Source of the DNA: Craterostigma plantagineum
Taxonomy: Eukaryota > Streptophyta > Magnoliopsida > Lamiales > Linderniaceae
Direction of reading: 5' to 3'
DNA: 64,000 bases
Assembly (NCBI GenBank): GCA_027422505.1
Contig: JAPQWV010000687.1
Span: 124,001-188,000, forward strand
In this document: positions 32,728 through 48,199 of the stretch, piece after piece
Position numbering within the stretch: position 1 is the stretch's first letter
How the letters are laid out: each line of letters opens with the position of its first letter
The notes under the pieces: generated by a model
The model's database searches: none
What the model was told of the DNA's origin: nothing
Seen by the model: only the letters and a program-made list of their open reading frames with translations
Translations under genes and position numbers: made by a program

Positions 32728-35700
32728 GTGCAGGATGGAGGCGAATTTGTGGTTTGTTTGAGCGGCACGAATTATCACAAGTGGAAAGGCAAGATGAAGG
32801 ATCTTTTTTTTTTGAAGAAATTGCATCTTTCGATTTTCGCTACAGCAAAGCCCGACTCAAAAACTGATGAAGAATGGGAATTTGAGCATCTTCAAGTATG
32901 TGGCTTTATTCGGCAATGGGTTGAAGACAATGTATTGAACCATATTGTAAATGAGACACATGCCAAGACGTCGTGGGAAAAGCTTGAGACGTTGTATGCT
33001 TCCAAAACAGATAACAATAAACTGTTTCTTTTGAAGCAAGCGATGAATTTGCAATATCATGAGAGCAAGTCTATTTCTGACCACATCAATGAGTTTCAAG
33101 GATGTTTTGATCAGTTGTTTGGCATGGCATTAAGTTTGAAGAAGTACTCAGTTTATGGCTATTAAATACTCTTCCAGATTCGTGGGAAAGTTTCAGAATC
33201 TCATTAACCAACTCGGCTCCTGGTGGATTGGTAACCTTGGAGTATGTCAAGAGCGGTGTCTTGAATGAGGAGGTGAGAAGGAAAACGCAAGGTACTTCGT
33301 CACTTTCTGAGGTGTTGGTTACTGAAGATAGGGGAGAAGTAGGCATGCGGGCCAGAGTTCTAACAACCGAGGCAAGAGCAGAGAAAGAAGCAAGTCAAGA
33401 TCGAAATATAAGGATCTTGAGTGTCATCACTCCGGGAAGAAAGGACATATCAAGAGATATTGCTATAAGTTGAAGAAGGAGCAGTCGAAGAAAAATGTTG
33501 ACGACGGTGATGATCGCGTAAATACCACAACTACTCCAGATAACCTTGTTATTATTTATGATGACGAGGGAATCAATCTTGTGAAAGGCGAGACTAGTTG
33601 GGTCTTAGACAGCGGTGCAACTTATCATGTTACGGCTAATCGGGAATTCTTTGCATCATATACTCCAGGCGTTTTTGAGTCTTGAAGATGGGCAATGATG
33701 GTTTGGCGAAGGTGATAGGCATTGGCACTATTTGTTTGGACACAGGATTGGGTTCGAATTTGGTATTGAAGGAGGTCAGGCATGCTCCTGATGTTCGATT
33801 GCATCTCATTTCTACTGGAAAGCTTGATGATGAGGGTTATTCTTGCCACTTTGGTGATGGACTTTGGAAGATCACTCGAGGCTCTTTGATAGTGGCTCGT
33901 GGTAAGAAATTTTCAAATTTGTATTGGCTTAATACTAATGTTTCTGCTAGTGTTGTGAACGCAGTTGATAGCGGGAATTCTCCTAGTCTTTGGCATCGGA
34001 GATTGAGTCATATTAGCGAGAAAGGGCTTGATTGTCTGGCCAAGAAGAATTTACTCCCCGGCTTGAAAGGCGCTAAGTTAGACAGATGTGAGCATTGCTT
34101 AGCTGGAAAGCAGAAACGATTTTCTTTTCATCATCATCCACCTCATAAGAAGGATGCTTTGCTTGAGTTAGTTCACTCAGATGTTTGCGGTCATTTGAAG
34201 GTGAAGTCGCTTGGAGGTGCTTCTTATTTTGTCACATTTATTGATGATCATTCACGGAAGTTATGAGTTCGCACTTTGAAGTCAAAGGATCGGGTACTTG
34301 ACGCTTTTATTGAGTTTTATGTTTCTGTTGAGCGCGAGACAGGGAAGAAGTTGAAGTGCATCAGAACGGACAACGGAGGTGAATATATCGGGCCATTTGA
34401 TGCTTATTGTCGACGATATGGTATTCGACATTAGAAAACACCTCCTAAGACTCCTCAGTTGAATGGTTTGGCTGAACGAATGAACAGGACATTGATGGAG
34501 AGAGTCAGATGCTTATTGTCAGAAGCAAAGTTACCTCAACATTTTTGGGGTGAGGCTTTATATACGGTTACTCGTATTATTTATTTGACTCCTTCAGTTG
34601 CCTTGCAGGGTGATGTTCCTAACAAAGTCTGGTATGGTAAGGATGTCTCATATGACCACTTGAGAGTTTCCGGTGCAAGTGTTTTGTGCATGTCCCAAGA
34701 GATGAGAGATCAAAGTTGGATGCCAAAACAAGACAGTGCATTTTTCTTGGCTATGGCGATGACGAGTTTGGCTACAGATGTTATGATCCCGTTGATAAGC
34801 AGCTTATCAGGAGCCGTGATGTTATCTTCACGGAGGATCAGACGATTGAGGATATCGAGAAGTCAGAAAAAGCAGTTATTCAGAATGACCACTTGATTGA
34901 TCTAGATCACCTACTTACACCAAATCCAGGTGAAGCTGAGAATCAACCCGATGATCAAGTTGCTGATGATGTTGCTCAGTAGGAGGAGACACATGTTGAC
35001 TTGCCAGAACCTTCTGTTAGAAGATCTACGAGAGAGCGACGACCTTCTACTCGTTACTCATCCGACGAGTTTGTACTTCTTACTAGTGAAGGAGAGCCAG
35101 AGAGTTATGATGAAGCCATTCATAGTCCAGATAGAGGCAAGTGGATTGCTTCTATGAAAGAAGAGATGGATTTACGAGCAAATGACACGTATGAACTGGT
35201 GGAGCTTCCTAAAGGTAAAAGGGCCTTGAAGAACAGGTGGATTTACAAGGTGAAGCATGAAGAGCACTCACTTTCTTCCAGATTTAAATCCAGGTTGGTT
35301 GTCAAATGCTTTAGTCAGAAGCATGGGATTGATTTTAGTGAGATTTTTCACCAGTTGTGAAGGTGACTTCTATCCGTGTCGTTTTGGGTTTGGCAGCTAG
35401 TCTTGATTTTGAGATTGAACAGATGGATGTCAAGACTGCTTTTCTTCATGGTGATCTTGATGAAGAAATTTATATGGAGCAACCCGAGGGCTTCGTTCAG
35501 AGAGGAAAGGAGAATTATGTCTGCAAATTAAAAAAGAGCTTGTATGGCTTGAAACAAGCTCCGAGGCAATGGTATAAGAAGTTTGAGTCGGTGATGATTC
35601 AAGAAGGGTATAAGAAGAATGATACTGACCATTGTGTTTTTATGCAGAGATTCCCTAACGATGATATCATCATTTTATTACTCTATGTTGATGACATGCT

Positions 35701-36647
35701 TATTGTAGGTTCTTCGCCATCTCGAATCTACACGTTAAAGAAGGACTTGAGCAAGTATTTCGCAATGAAAGATTTAGGGCCAGCTCAATGCATTCTTGGG
35801 ATGAATATCACACGTGAACGAAAAGAGAAAAAGTTGTGGTTATCTCAAGAAAAGTACATCGAAAAGGTACTGCAATGCTTTAGCATGGAGAGAGCTAAAC
35901 CGGCCTCTTGCTACCTTTATTAGATTGAGCATGACACAGTGTCCTACAGACGAGAAAGAAAAAGAAGTTATGGACCGAGTTCCCTATTCATCTGCGGTTG
36001 GTAGTCATATGTATGCTATGGTGTGTACTCAATCCGATTTAGCTCGTGCAGTTGGAGTTGTTAGTAGATTCATGTCTAATCCAGGGAAAGAGCATTGGAA
36101 TGCTGTGAAATGGATTTTGAGATATCTCCGAGGTACGTCCAACATGAGATTGTGTTTCGGTTCTGACGAGCCTATTCTTGTTGGTTATACAGATTCAGAT
36201 CTGGGCGGAGATGTGGACACGAGGAAATATACTTCGGGCTATTTGATTACTTTTGCAGGGGGAGCCGTTTCTTGGCAGTCCAGACTTCAAAAGTGTATTG
36301 CATTGTCTACGACAGAGGCAAAATTTATAGCTGTTACGGAGACTTGTAAAGAGCTTATTTGGTTGAAGAACTTCATGAGTGAGCTTGGTTTTGATCAGCA
36401 AAGGTATGTCTTATTATGTGATAGCCAGAGTGCGATTCATCGCAGTAAGAATCCGACGTTTCAGGAGAAGTCGAAGCATATTGATATGCGTTATCATTGG
36501 ATTCGTGAGATTTTAGATACCAAGCAACTTGAAGTTGAGAAAATTCACACCGATGATAATGGAGCTGATATGATGACTAAGTCATTGGTGAGATCGAAGT
36601 TTGAAGCTTGTTGTACGACCGCCGGTTTGGCGATTTCCTCCACATAG
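32728..36647 (+). pseudogene. Copia gag-pol polyprotein with stops and frameshifts
   Basis: Gag (from about 32728, with the W..L...Y block) breaks near 33165. The zinc knuckle at about 33410 reads ECHHSGKKGHIKRYC, so one metal-binding Cys of the CCHC motif is replaced by Ser. The protease has WVLDSGATYHVT (33598). GAG-pre-integrase LWHRRLSHIS (33990) and the integrase core (HSDVCG, RTDNGGEY, NGLAERMNRT) follow, with stops near 34266 and 34434. A stop lies at 34981 and a frame change at 35358. Reverse transcriptase has DVKTAFLHGDLDEEIYMEQP, SLYGLKQAPRQW and the catalytic LYVDDML (about 35690). RNase H has TEAKFIAVTE (36310). Non-functional as it stands. Confidence 0.95.
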
Positions 36648-36664
36648 TCGTGAGGGGGGAGATT

Positions 36665-37140
36665 TGTTGGGTTATTTGGGCTCCCAACTATGTTCCGGAA
36701 AAGCCCAACAATGAGTAATTTTTTCAGCCCATTCTTCAGCCCACATACAGCTAATAAGAGAGAGGAGCAGCAGATCGATCGGGTCCCTCTTTGCTCAAGA
36801 AAAAAATAGAATTTTTCATCACTTCCTTTTACCAGCAGCAGATTCGGTTTTCTCACTTTTGAAGGGGCAAATATTGTCGGATTGACCTGAAATTTTAGGA
36901 GAAGGTAGAAGACTCATTGATCTTCATTCTCCCCGAAGGGATTTACATTTCGAGGTGGCTGTACTTGCTCATGGTGATAGTGGATTTTGGATCGTTTGGT
37001 CCCGTGGTTTTTACCCGGTCGATTTGAAGGGGGTTTTCCACGTTATATCGACGTGTGATTTCCGTTTTATTTCGCTGCGCTGTTGATTAATTGCTGCCAA
37101 TATTCTGCCCGAGTGTTCATTTATACGTCCGATCCTAACA
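36665..37140 (+). repeat. 3' LTR of the copia element
   Basis: 476 bp, near-identical to the 5' LTR; preceded by the polypurine tract and followed by the AAAAC target duplication. Confidence 0.95.
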
Positions 37141-37145
37141 AAAAC

Positions 37146-38615
37146 CATTTAAGATTACTAATTTTTGCCCTCATTATTTCAAAGAAGCAATATTTTACGG
37201 ATACTTATATTTTTAACAAAAAAGTCGTATGAAAGCGAGCTCGGCGACATCCATGAGAAATGAATCGAAAATCTCGCAAGAAAAGCTCAATGAAAAATAA
37301 TGATGACGAACTATGAGAACTTTTATAGAGATAGATATTATGCGATATGGAAAACCATATTTTATTGGATATTACACAACATCGTTTATTTAAAAGTTTT
37401 CTCGCATATAAAATATTCCTACATTTACGTATTTCTCATTACTACACAAGTTTGTAAATGATCATACAATATCAGTTCAGTTCACTGGAAATAGAAGAAT
37501 TCTTGCAGTTGTTTGAATGGTATGCACCAAGATATTGAGTATCATAAGCAAGCTAAAATGAACCGAGGTTAAGAAAATGACTGAGATAAATTATTAAAAT
37601 AGATTAGGGTTAAATATTACAAATATCGCTTATTTGTATGAGAGTAAACAATTGCAAATTCTAAATAATTTTGTGGTGAAAATGAAAACAATAACAATAA
37701 AAATTGAAAATGTTGTTTAGTTTTGGAACGCTTTAGACAACTCAACTATTAGTGCACTTCCAATTTAAAAATTCACTATTTCTGCTTGTCTCTAGTGTAA
37801 AGTTGTGATGATCATGACGTCGTTATTTATGGGAAAGCTGACTTATATTTTAATGTTATCTAAGTTGTCACTGCCTCCATCATCCGAAAAAAAAAAAAAA
37901 AAAAAAAGATATATTGAAATCAACGTATTCTTGCTGCATTTTGGCTAAAAGTGCTAATGAAGGTGTGATGGTGCATTATCGGTCTACGTCGTTTGATGAG
38001 GAGAGGAAAAAGATGTGATGAGGAGAGGAAAAAGATGAAACAAATAAAAGGAAAAAGAAGGCTTTTACAGATAACCATCGGTTTATATAATTAAATATTA
38101 TGTACCTAATTAAGGTCTCCGTGATTCCGTGATGTATAATCACTTTTATGTTTATTCACCGTCATCTATTTGATTACATATTTCCTCACTGTTTGCACAT
38201 AAATCAAGGACATCCTTGTCTTTCGCATTAGGGCTGGATATAAAGCACAGCCTATAACAAAACAATGTATACTCCGACCCACACACCCCCAACTATCTTC
38301 TAGGAGTCGGATTTATTTAAATTACCGACTAATTATTTAACATACGCACTAAATGCAGTAGTAGTAAGAAACGTCTAATTTGTAGTAAGATGTGTTAAGA
38401 CTAACTATTAGTTTTAGTTGAGTTTAAACAATGGAGCGTATGAATTCATGTAGTGTTTGGTTGACTGATTTAAATAATGATGTCGGATGTGTTTGGTAGA
38501 TGATTTCGAACTTAATATTTTATAAATAAATTTGTTAGTTTGTTCTAAATGCCCGAGATTAACTAAAGATATGTGAAAGGGTAACTTTAGCTACTTTACG
38601 AGGGTATTAACTACT
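37146..38615. other. AT-rich non-coding DNA
   Basis: No gene recognised. It holds a poly(A) run at about 37888-37908 and a 22-bp tandem duplication (gatgaggagaggaaaaagat) at about 37995-38038. It belongs to the 9.8 kb insertion. Confidence 0.5.
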
Positions 38616-39039
38616 GGAAATTGCTATTCACCGCCCCCTTTTTCCTAGTTACCGCCCCTTAAAGGGCTTGAAAATGACCTTTTTGCCCTTATGATATTTA
38701 AATTAATTTAAAAGAAAAAACTAACTAAATATATATTCTGGTACGAAATACTGAAAACTACATACACAAATAAATTCGAACGATCGATCGATAAGGAAAA
38801 TTGAACGCAATTTTCGACCGGGCTGCGCACGGGCCGAACAATAATTTCGGCGGGGCTGTGTTCGGGCCGATCAACATTTTCGGCCCGCACAGGCCCGGCC
38901 GAAATTATTGTTCGGCCCGCACGGGCCCGGCCGAAATTCCAGTTTGGCCTGTGCACAGGCCCGGCCGAAATCTCAGTTCGGCCCGCCAAACCCGATTAAT
39001 TTTCGCTTTTTCGTTTTTTTTTTTTTAGTAGTATATATG

Positions 39040-39102
39040 AATTGAACCCATGACCTCTACTTGATAAAGAAAGTACTTATCCATTGGGCTACATAGCTTT
39101 TT
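39040..39102 (-). other. tRNA-like sequence (Pol III promoter-like) inside the TIR element
   Basis: On the minus strand it reads gctatgtagcccaatggata (A-box-like) and, after about 30 bases, ggtcatgggttcaattc (B-box-like). The acceptor stem is absent, so it is not a working tRNA. A similar relic occurs at 48790-48866. Confidence 0.55.
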
Positions 39103-39252
39103 ATTAACAATTATGACATATATATAAGTATAATACGAAAAAATAAATTATATATATAATATATACCGGACGGGTTTCGGGTCGGGGATCGGGCCGGGGT
39201 TGGCTGGACCCGAATATAATATATAAATTATCCATTGGAATATTTTTCTCTT

Positions 39253-39767
39253 TTAAATAATCCAATTAAATAATTGAATTAAATAATCCTATTAAATAAT
39301 CGAATTAAATAATCCAATTAAATAATCCAATTAAATAATCTAATTAAATAATCCAATTAAATAATCAAATTAAATAATCCAATTAAATAATCTAATTAAA
39401 TAATCGAATTAAATAATCGAATTAAATAATCCAATTAAATAATTCAATTAAATAATCCAATTAAATAATCGAATTAAATAATCCTATTAAATAATCAAAT
39501 TAAATAATCCAATTAAATAATCCAATTAAACAATCCAATTAAATAATCGAATTAAATAATCCAATTAAATAATTTAATTAAATAATCCAATTAAATAATC
39601 GAATTAAATAATCCAATTAAATAATCAAATTAAATAATCCAATTAAATAATCGAGTTAAATAATCCTATTAACTAATCGAATTAAATAATCCAATTAAAT
39701 AATCTAATTAAATAATCTTATTAAATAATCTAATTAAATACTCTAATTAAATAATCGAATTAAAAAA
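39253..39767. repeat. 13-bp minisatellite, about 39 copies
   Basis: Head-to-tail copies of aattaaataatcN, with the final base C, G, T or A and occasional changes. About 515 bp in all, located in the middle of the TIR element. It is extremely AT-rich. Confidence 0.95.
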
Positions 39768-40801
39768 ATATATATATTAGGTGCCGGCCGAAATATATTT
39801 TCGGCCCCGACGGTTTCGACCGAAACGAAATTTCGGTCAGAGCTGTCCAGACCGAAACTTAATTTCGATCGGACCAGTCTCGACCGAAACATAATTTCGG
39901 TTGTAACCATCAGGGCGGAAATTTCTTTTCGGCCACCTCAAGGTACGACCGAAATTATGTTTCGGTCCTGCCTTGATGTGGCCGAAATTATTTTTCGGTC
40001 CGGCCCGAAAAGACGAGACTGTTTTTCGGTCGGGACTTTTTTGGTGCGTGATCGAATCAAGTTCGATAATTCACATACGTACGAACGAATTTTACGTTAA
40101 TTTGTTTTGTTTTGTCTGAGTCTGATTTGAATGTTTGATTGCGATTTGAACGTTTTTTTGTTTTGTTTTAGTCTGATTTGAATGTTTGATTGCGATATAA
40201 AAATTGTTGTCTGGAAAAGGACTTTAAATAAAAAATTTACTTCAAAAGGGCAAAAATGACATTTTTCAAGCCCTTTAGGGGGCGGTGACTAGGAAAAAAG
40301 GGGCGGTGAATAGCAATCCAGTAAGTAAATCTCACCTTTAATAAATCTTTCAACTAAACACTACTTTAATTAATACAAACCCCCCACTCCTTAATACTCT
40401 CAGCCCCAATCCTTCTTAATACTCTCAGCCATACACACTCGTAACTAACCAGTTCTTCGATTAGAGTCTGTTCATCATCTAAGATATATATGCATGGCAT
40501 TGTCTACATTATTACCCTATTAGTTATTACCACCGTTGCTCTTTATTCTTACTTCAAAGGAGTTGACTTTAAGGTGTTACTCCCTCGAATTTTGCATTCT
40601 TGGAGTTTGAATTTAAATTCAGCAGCAGTTTTTGGTATATGCTTGACACGCATATCAAACATGTTCGCTGTTGTATTATTACACAAGGAGCAGCTAATGA
40701 AACATCTTTAGACAGGTAATAGAAAAGTACCTAATAACTATCCAAGCTTCTGAAAAACAGAGACATTGCATTGGAAAGGTTATCAGTGAAAACATCACCA
40801 C

Positions 40802-41989
40802 TTAGTAGTCCGTTGGTTGCTTCCCAGCAAATTTCACTAACTCGGTCTGCGAGAAAAAAAAAAAGATTGGTAATATGAAGCAAAGATCTAACATAACGAA
40901 GGCTCGTGTAAATAATTATGCCATGAAAAGTTATCCGAGATTGTGATAGGCGTATAACTACCTCAAATTCAATCTTAAGGTGGTCAAGTTCCTTGTCAAG
41001 ATCATTGATGGCTTGATTATAGGCTTGCATAGGTGAAGATTGGCTGCTCGTGTGGATCTGCAGAAATCGACAACTGAATGCACCAAAGCCCATTGGAGTT
41101 TTTTAATGTAACAATAAAAACAACAATAAGAAACCAATAATGAGGATATTATTATATGCCATAACCATGAGGAAACCGGTAGAGCATACACTCTACGCAA
41201 TTTCCGTGAGTATGCGAAAGATCTCTAAGAATACAAAGCAGTTCAAATACAACTATCTTCCGAAGCAAAACAAGAAAACTTTCTCCAAAACGGGAATAAA
41301 CCTTATTAATCCTCCATCAACCCATTCCAATTAGGGATTCATCCACGGAACAGAAAAGTAGGAAATCGAGTGCTTCCCCTAAAGATCACAACCCACAGTA
41401 TGTATCTATAAAGGAGTCATCACCAAATCAGTGTAGCCCAAAATAAAAATACATCATACAAAAACTGATTCTTTGAACACGATAACATGATAATTAGGCA
41501 CATACAGACATTTCATGGTAAACAAAATTAATAGGAAAAAAGAAGCACAAACCCTCAAAAGTATCTTGTACTGGAGGGGGTGTGGCAATTTGTAGCCAGC
41601 GAAAAGCACATTCTCATCCCTGTGCAACTGCCTGATATAATCAAATAAGCAACCCACCAAAAAAAATCAAATTTAGGGCTTTTAACGGAAGAATTAAAGC
41701 CAAATCATGGCGAAAATAAAAAGGGAGGAAACGTATACACATACATTCGAAGAATGTTTCCAATCGTATGATCCTCACGCTCGATCGTGAACGACGCTGC
41801 ATTGATGATTTTGGTGTCTCTCTCGTACGAGACCCTATAACCAAATCAAAAATTCCCAATTTAATGCGTCCCAGGAAAATACAACACATAATCGTACACA
41901 TATGCGATCAAAGAGAGAAAACCGAAGCTGTATTACTTGGCGACGCCCTCTGGGACCACGAATCGCTCGTAACGATCAGGCGCATTCAT
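40802..41989 (-). CDS. NRPB11: DNA-directed RNA polymerase II subunit RPB11, copy 2
   Basis: Five exons with the same lengths and phases as copy 1: 41989-41937, 41834-41745, 41631-41553, 41057-40962, 40846-40802; 120 aa, all GT-AG. The proteins differ at very few residues (for example 'HLKIEFE' here, 'HLKNEFE' in copy 1). Introns have diverged more; intron 3, between exons 3 and 4, is shorter here. The maintained frame and splice sites after duplication argue for function or for a recent event. RPB11 pairs with RPB3 in the polymerase core and is usually dosage-sensitive, so two intact copies are worth noting. The MYB partner downstream in the block is broken. Confidence 0.93.
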
Positions 41990-42600
41990 CTTATTCTCTT
42001 CTCTCTTTCTTCAACAGTTGGTCTTCTGCAGCTCGAAACCTGAAGCCGAGTTCGTGTCAAGGGTTAAAGCGAAGTCGAACGACGTCGTCAGGAGTTAAGG
42101 GTTGGGCTTTAAAGAAGTAAATGGGCTTTAGTGTCATAAATGAGCTGAAATTAGTCTGAGAAACCCATTTATATGGAATCATAATATTCATAAAGGTGGA
42201 CTTCGTTTGCATATAAATTGCTTAAAGTTAAGATTTCTAAGATTGTCATTTAATATCCTAAATAAATATACATTATATGGCTAGGCTGTACATCATAAGT
42301 AAAAATGATGAGGGGTTGCCTTTTTTTCTTGAAATTTTTTTTAAAAGAAATAGATGTGCATGCATGCCACATGATGACAGGGTATAAAGAAATAGTTAAT
42401 TATTGGGGAAAGGAAAACAAAATAAAGAAAAAAGGTGTAAAAAAGTCATGTGAATAAGCTAAAAAGTCATTTTTTTCTCAAGAGAAAGGGAACCATTAAG
42501 AAAAAATAAAAGATAATAGAATTATCAATACCGTTTCCTAATTTGTTTCCATATATTAACGATTCGTTTTTCTGATAAAAAAAATTGCAAGGTCGCTCCA

Positions 42601-44150
42601 TTGCTGGCGAAAATTTTATGCACTTTTTACTTTCTGCATATCATCCAATGGTTAATGCATTTTACATACATTTATCTTATTTTTATTAATATACATACAT
42701 CTTTCTATTTTATTAATGCTTAGGGCCACGTAGTCTGTGCCATGACAATTTTAATTTTATAAGATAATTACTATTATAACATTCTTTATTATCTATATTT
42801 AGGTAAATCAATACTGTTTGTTCTCCACTTAAATACGGTAATCAAAATATAAATAAATAACAAATTTACTATAAAAAATTACCAACTACATACATGAGCA
42901 GAGTAAACTACTTTTTTCTTTCACTATTATATTAATTGTAGACACGGGGTGCAAAGATTACTAGTATATAATGTTAGGGTCTTAACTCATCAGAGGTTTT
43001 TTGTAAATATATTATTATCCATTGCATGTAATTTAAGTACAAAATCCAAATATAACGAGGTCAACCTTCAACGACCTTGTTCAACGAATAATGACTCGAT
43101 TTCACGAGATTAAAAAAGTTATAGCTTGTCGACAAAGCTTTATATTTGTATTTTATCAACTATACAACACGCAAAAAATTAAAAAGTAAAAAATCAAAAC
43201 TTAGCTTTCATTATTATTTCTTCAATTTTGGTCGTTTGTAAAGGTCTATGGACCAATCATGCGGCGCTTTAATGGTGTCTCTCTCATGAGGATGATGACT
43301 TGGTAAAACTATAATTATTATATATACAACAATTTTCTATCTCATTTCATTACCTCAAAATGTTTATTTAGTTTTCAGCACATAATGTTTTTCCTTCTTC
43401 CTCTAGACTATCTAAATATCTAATAGTACGTCTTTTTCTTTGATTAGTTGTTTTTCATTCCGACCATACATGACGCCGGACACATTTAATTAACAAAAAG
43501 AAAGTAAAATTATTAATTTGGATCCTACATATATTGTTGATTCAACATATTTGATTAACACTAATTTTACTTATAGTAATAAATTTGGGTACTTCGTTCT
43601 ATAGTAAAATAAATCCTAACTTATCAGCCTGCTAACTTATGTTGTTGAAAAAATGATTGCATGTGACATATAAAGCAAAGTAACATTTGCAATTATTATA
43701 GCCAAACAAAATTGAATATCGATTTTGGTGATCTAAACCTATATTTTCGCATAATTAAATACGAGCGATTAAAATACCTTTTGGTGATAGGTTCCTTACC
43801 ATGGAAAATCCAACGACCACAGAAAGAAATTTTAATTTCATACACTGTTGTTTAATTCATTATATATCTTGGGTCTTTGAATGACATGATGCGTCACAAG
43901 ACTTAGTACAACAATTGATATAATAATAAAAATCTTAATTAATAAGAGAATATTTATAAATGCCAATTAAATGATAAGGTTAAAACCGAGTAAAGGAATA
44001 AAATTTGAATGTTTTTCGAAAGTAGCTAAAAAACCCAACTCATCGTCATCGTCCATGCTCTCTACTTCCGACCACCACCACAACCACCACCGTCGCCGCC
44101 GTTAACTCCGCCCTGGAAATACTCAGCCGTGAAAGCCTTTTTACGGATTC
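42601..44150. other. AT-rich intergenic DNA before the CDPK
   Basis: Beyond the right edge of the duplicated block no similarity to the rest of the window was seen. No gene-like frame. The last 200 bases are the CDPK promoter region. Confidence 0.5.
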
Positions 44151-44158
44151 CTATCTGC

Positions 44159-44165
44159 GTATAAA
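44159..44165 (+). promoter_or_regulatory. Candidate TATA box of the CDPK gene
   Basis: TATAAAA lies 43 bp before the ATG at 44208. That would give a very short 5' UTR, so the true start site may be further upstream. Confidence 0.35.
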
Positions 44166-44207
44166 ACTCTCTCGCTCTGTTATCGTTGAAAGCTATTGTC
44201 AGACGTC

Positions 44208-47662
<3,455 letters not shown>

Positions 47663-48199
47663 TGAACTTTCATCGTATAAAATCTTCGTTCATATCATTC
47701 ACTTAACTTTTTTTTTTTCTTTGGTTTGTTTTCAAGGCGAGAAATCGAAGCATGAATGAGGTGTTGTTGTGTTTTTCCAGTTTTATGTTCTTTGTATTGA
47801 TGTATAGAGAGAGTGCTATTTGTGGTTCGTATGATTGAAAAAGCATTTGCTGAGTATGACGATTTCTTGTTTTTTTTTTCTTTTTTTGTTTTGCAACAAT
47901 TTACGCCCATTTTATAGCAGTTTTGCTCACATGGAGATGTAATGTGATAGTAGTTCCTTGAAAAAAAAAGATGTAATGGTAGTTTTGGGGAGATTTCTTG
48001 ATCACTTATTTTTTCTGTGTTATTACATTTGAATTTAAATTAGGAAGATATGTTCACATATTACAAGATAAGGATGTCCATCGTCGTTCACTTGTTTGTG
48101 AACATTATAAACATCAATTTTCTTGGATTCTGACTCAATTCTTATTGCCGAAAGAAAATTGGATGATCAGACAGTTGACCATTTTCTGTACGTCGTTTT
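47663..48199. other. CDPK 3' region and spacer
   Basis: Contains the 3' UTR of the CDPK and poly(T) tracts. No gene recognised. Confidence 0.4.

Larger units (their letters stand above)
32203..37140 (+). mobile_element. Ty1/copia LTR retrotransposon, complete but defective
   Basis: Long terminal repeats 32203-32680 and 36665-37140, both TGTTGGG...CTAACA, are flanked by the 5-bp target duplication AAAAC (32198-32202 and 37141-37145). The primer-binding site TGGTATCAGAG follows the 5' LTR at 32684 and a G-rich polypurine tract (gaggggggagat) precedes the 3' LTR. The internal domain order is gag, protease, integrase, reverse transcriptase, RNase H, which defines copia. The LTRs differ at only scattered positions, so the insertion is fairly recent. 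The coding region has several stops and frameshifts. Confidence 0.97.
38616..40319. mobile_element. Non-autonomous TIR element (Mutator-like?) with minisatellite core
   Basis: The two ends are inverted repeats of about 80 bp: the left begins GGAAATTGCTATTCACCGCC, the right ends GGCGGTGAATAGCAATCC, and both continue through 'ccttaaagggcttgaaaatgac'. No clean target duplication is seen. Inside are two zones of palindromic 'cggcccggccgaaat' / 'gaccgaaattatgtttcggtc' units (38810-38990 and 39780-40030), a tRNA-like stretch (39040-39102) and a 13-bp tandem array (39253-39767). Long TIRs and no coding sequence suggest a Mutator-like derivative. Confidence 0.75.
30660..40442. other. 9.8 kb insertion splitting copy 2 of the duplicated block
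   Basis: The collinear alignment with copy 1 stops at 30659 and resumes at 40443. The 8-bp sequence AACTAACC is present on both sides (30652-30659 and 40443-40450). Copy 1 has it once, at about 12333-12340. The inserted DNA includes a possible small gene, a copia element and a TIR element. Its ends do not form an obvious inverted repeat, so the mechanism (transposition, or end-joining with filler DNA) is open. Confidence 0.75.
29195..42600. repeat. Tandem segmental duplication, copy 2 (MYB-RPB11 block)
   Basis: Partner of 11430-18000. After removing the Helitron (30146-30360) and the 9.8 kb insertion (30660-40442), it aligns to copy 1 across the MYB fragment, the spacer and RPB11. It continues into 42355-42600, which matches 16.30-16.43 joined to 17.48-18.0 kb. 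The left edge is cut at 29195 next to a gypsy fragment; the right edge is near 42600. Confidence 0.88.

Noticed and set aside
39253..39767. Regular array that might suggest CRISPR
   Set aside because: Units are contiguous 13-mers without spacers, in a plant genome; it is a minisatellite.
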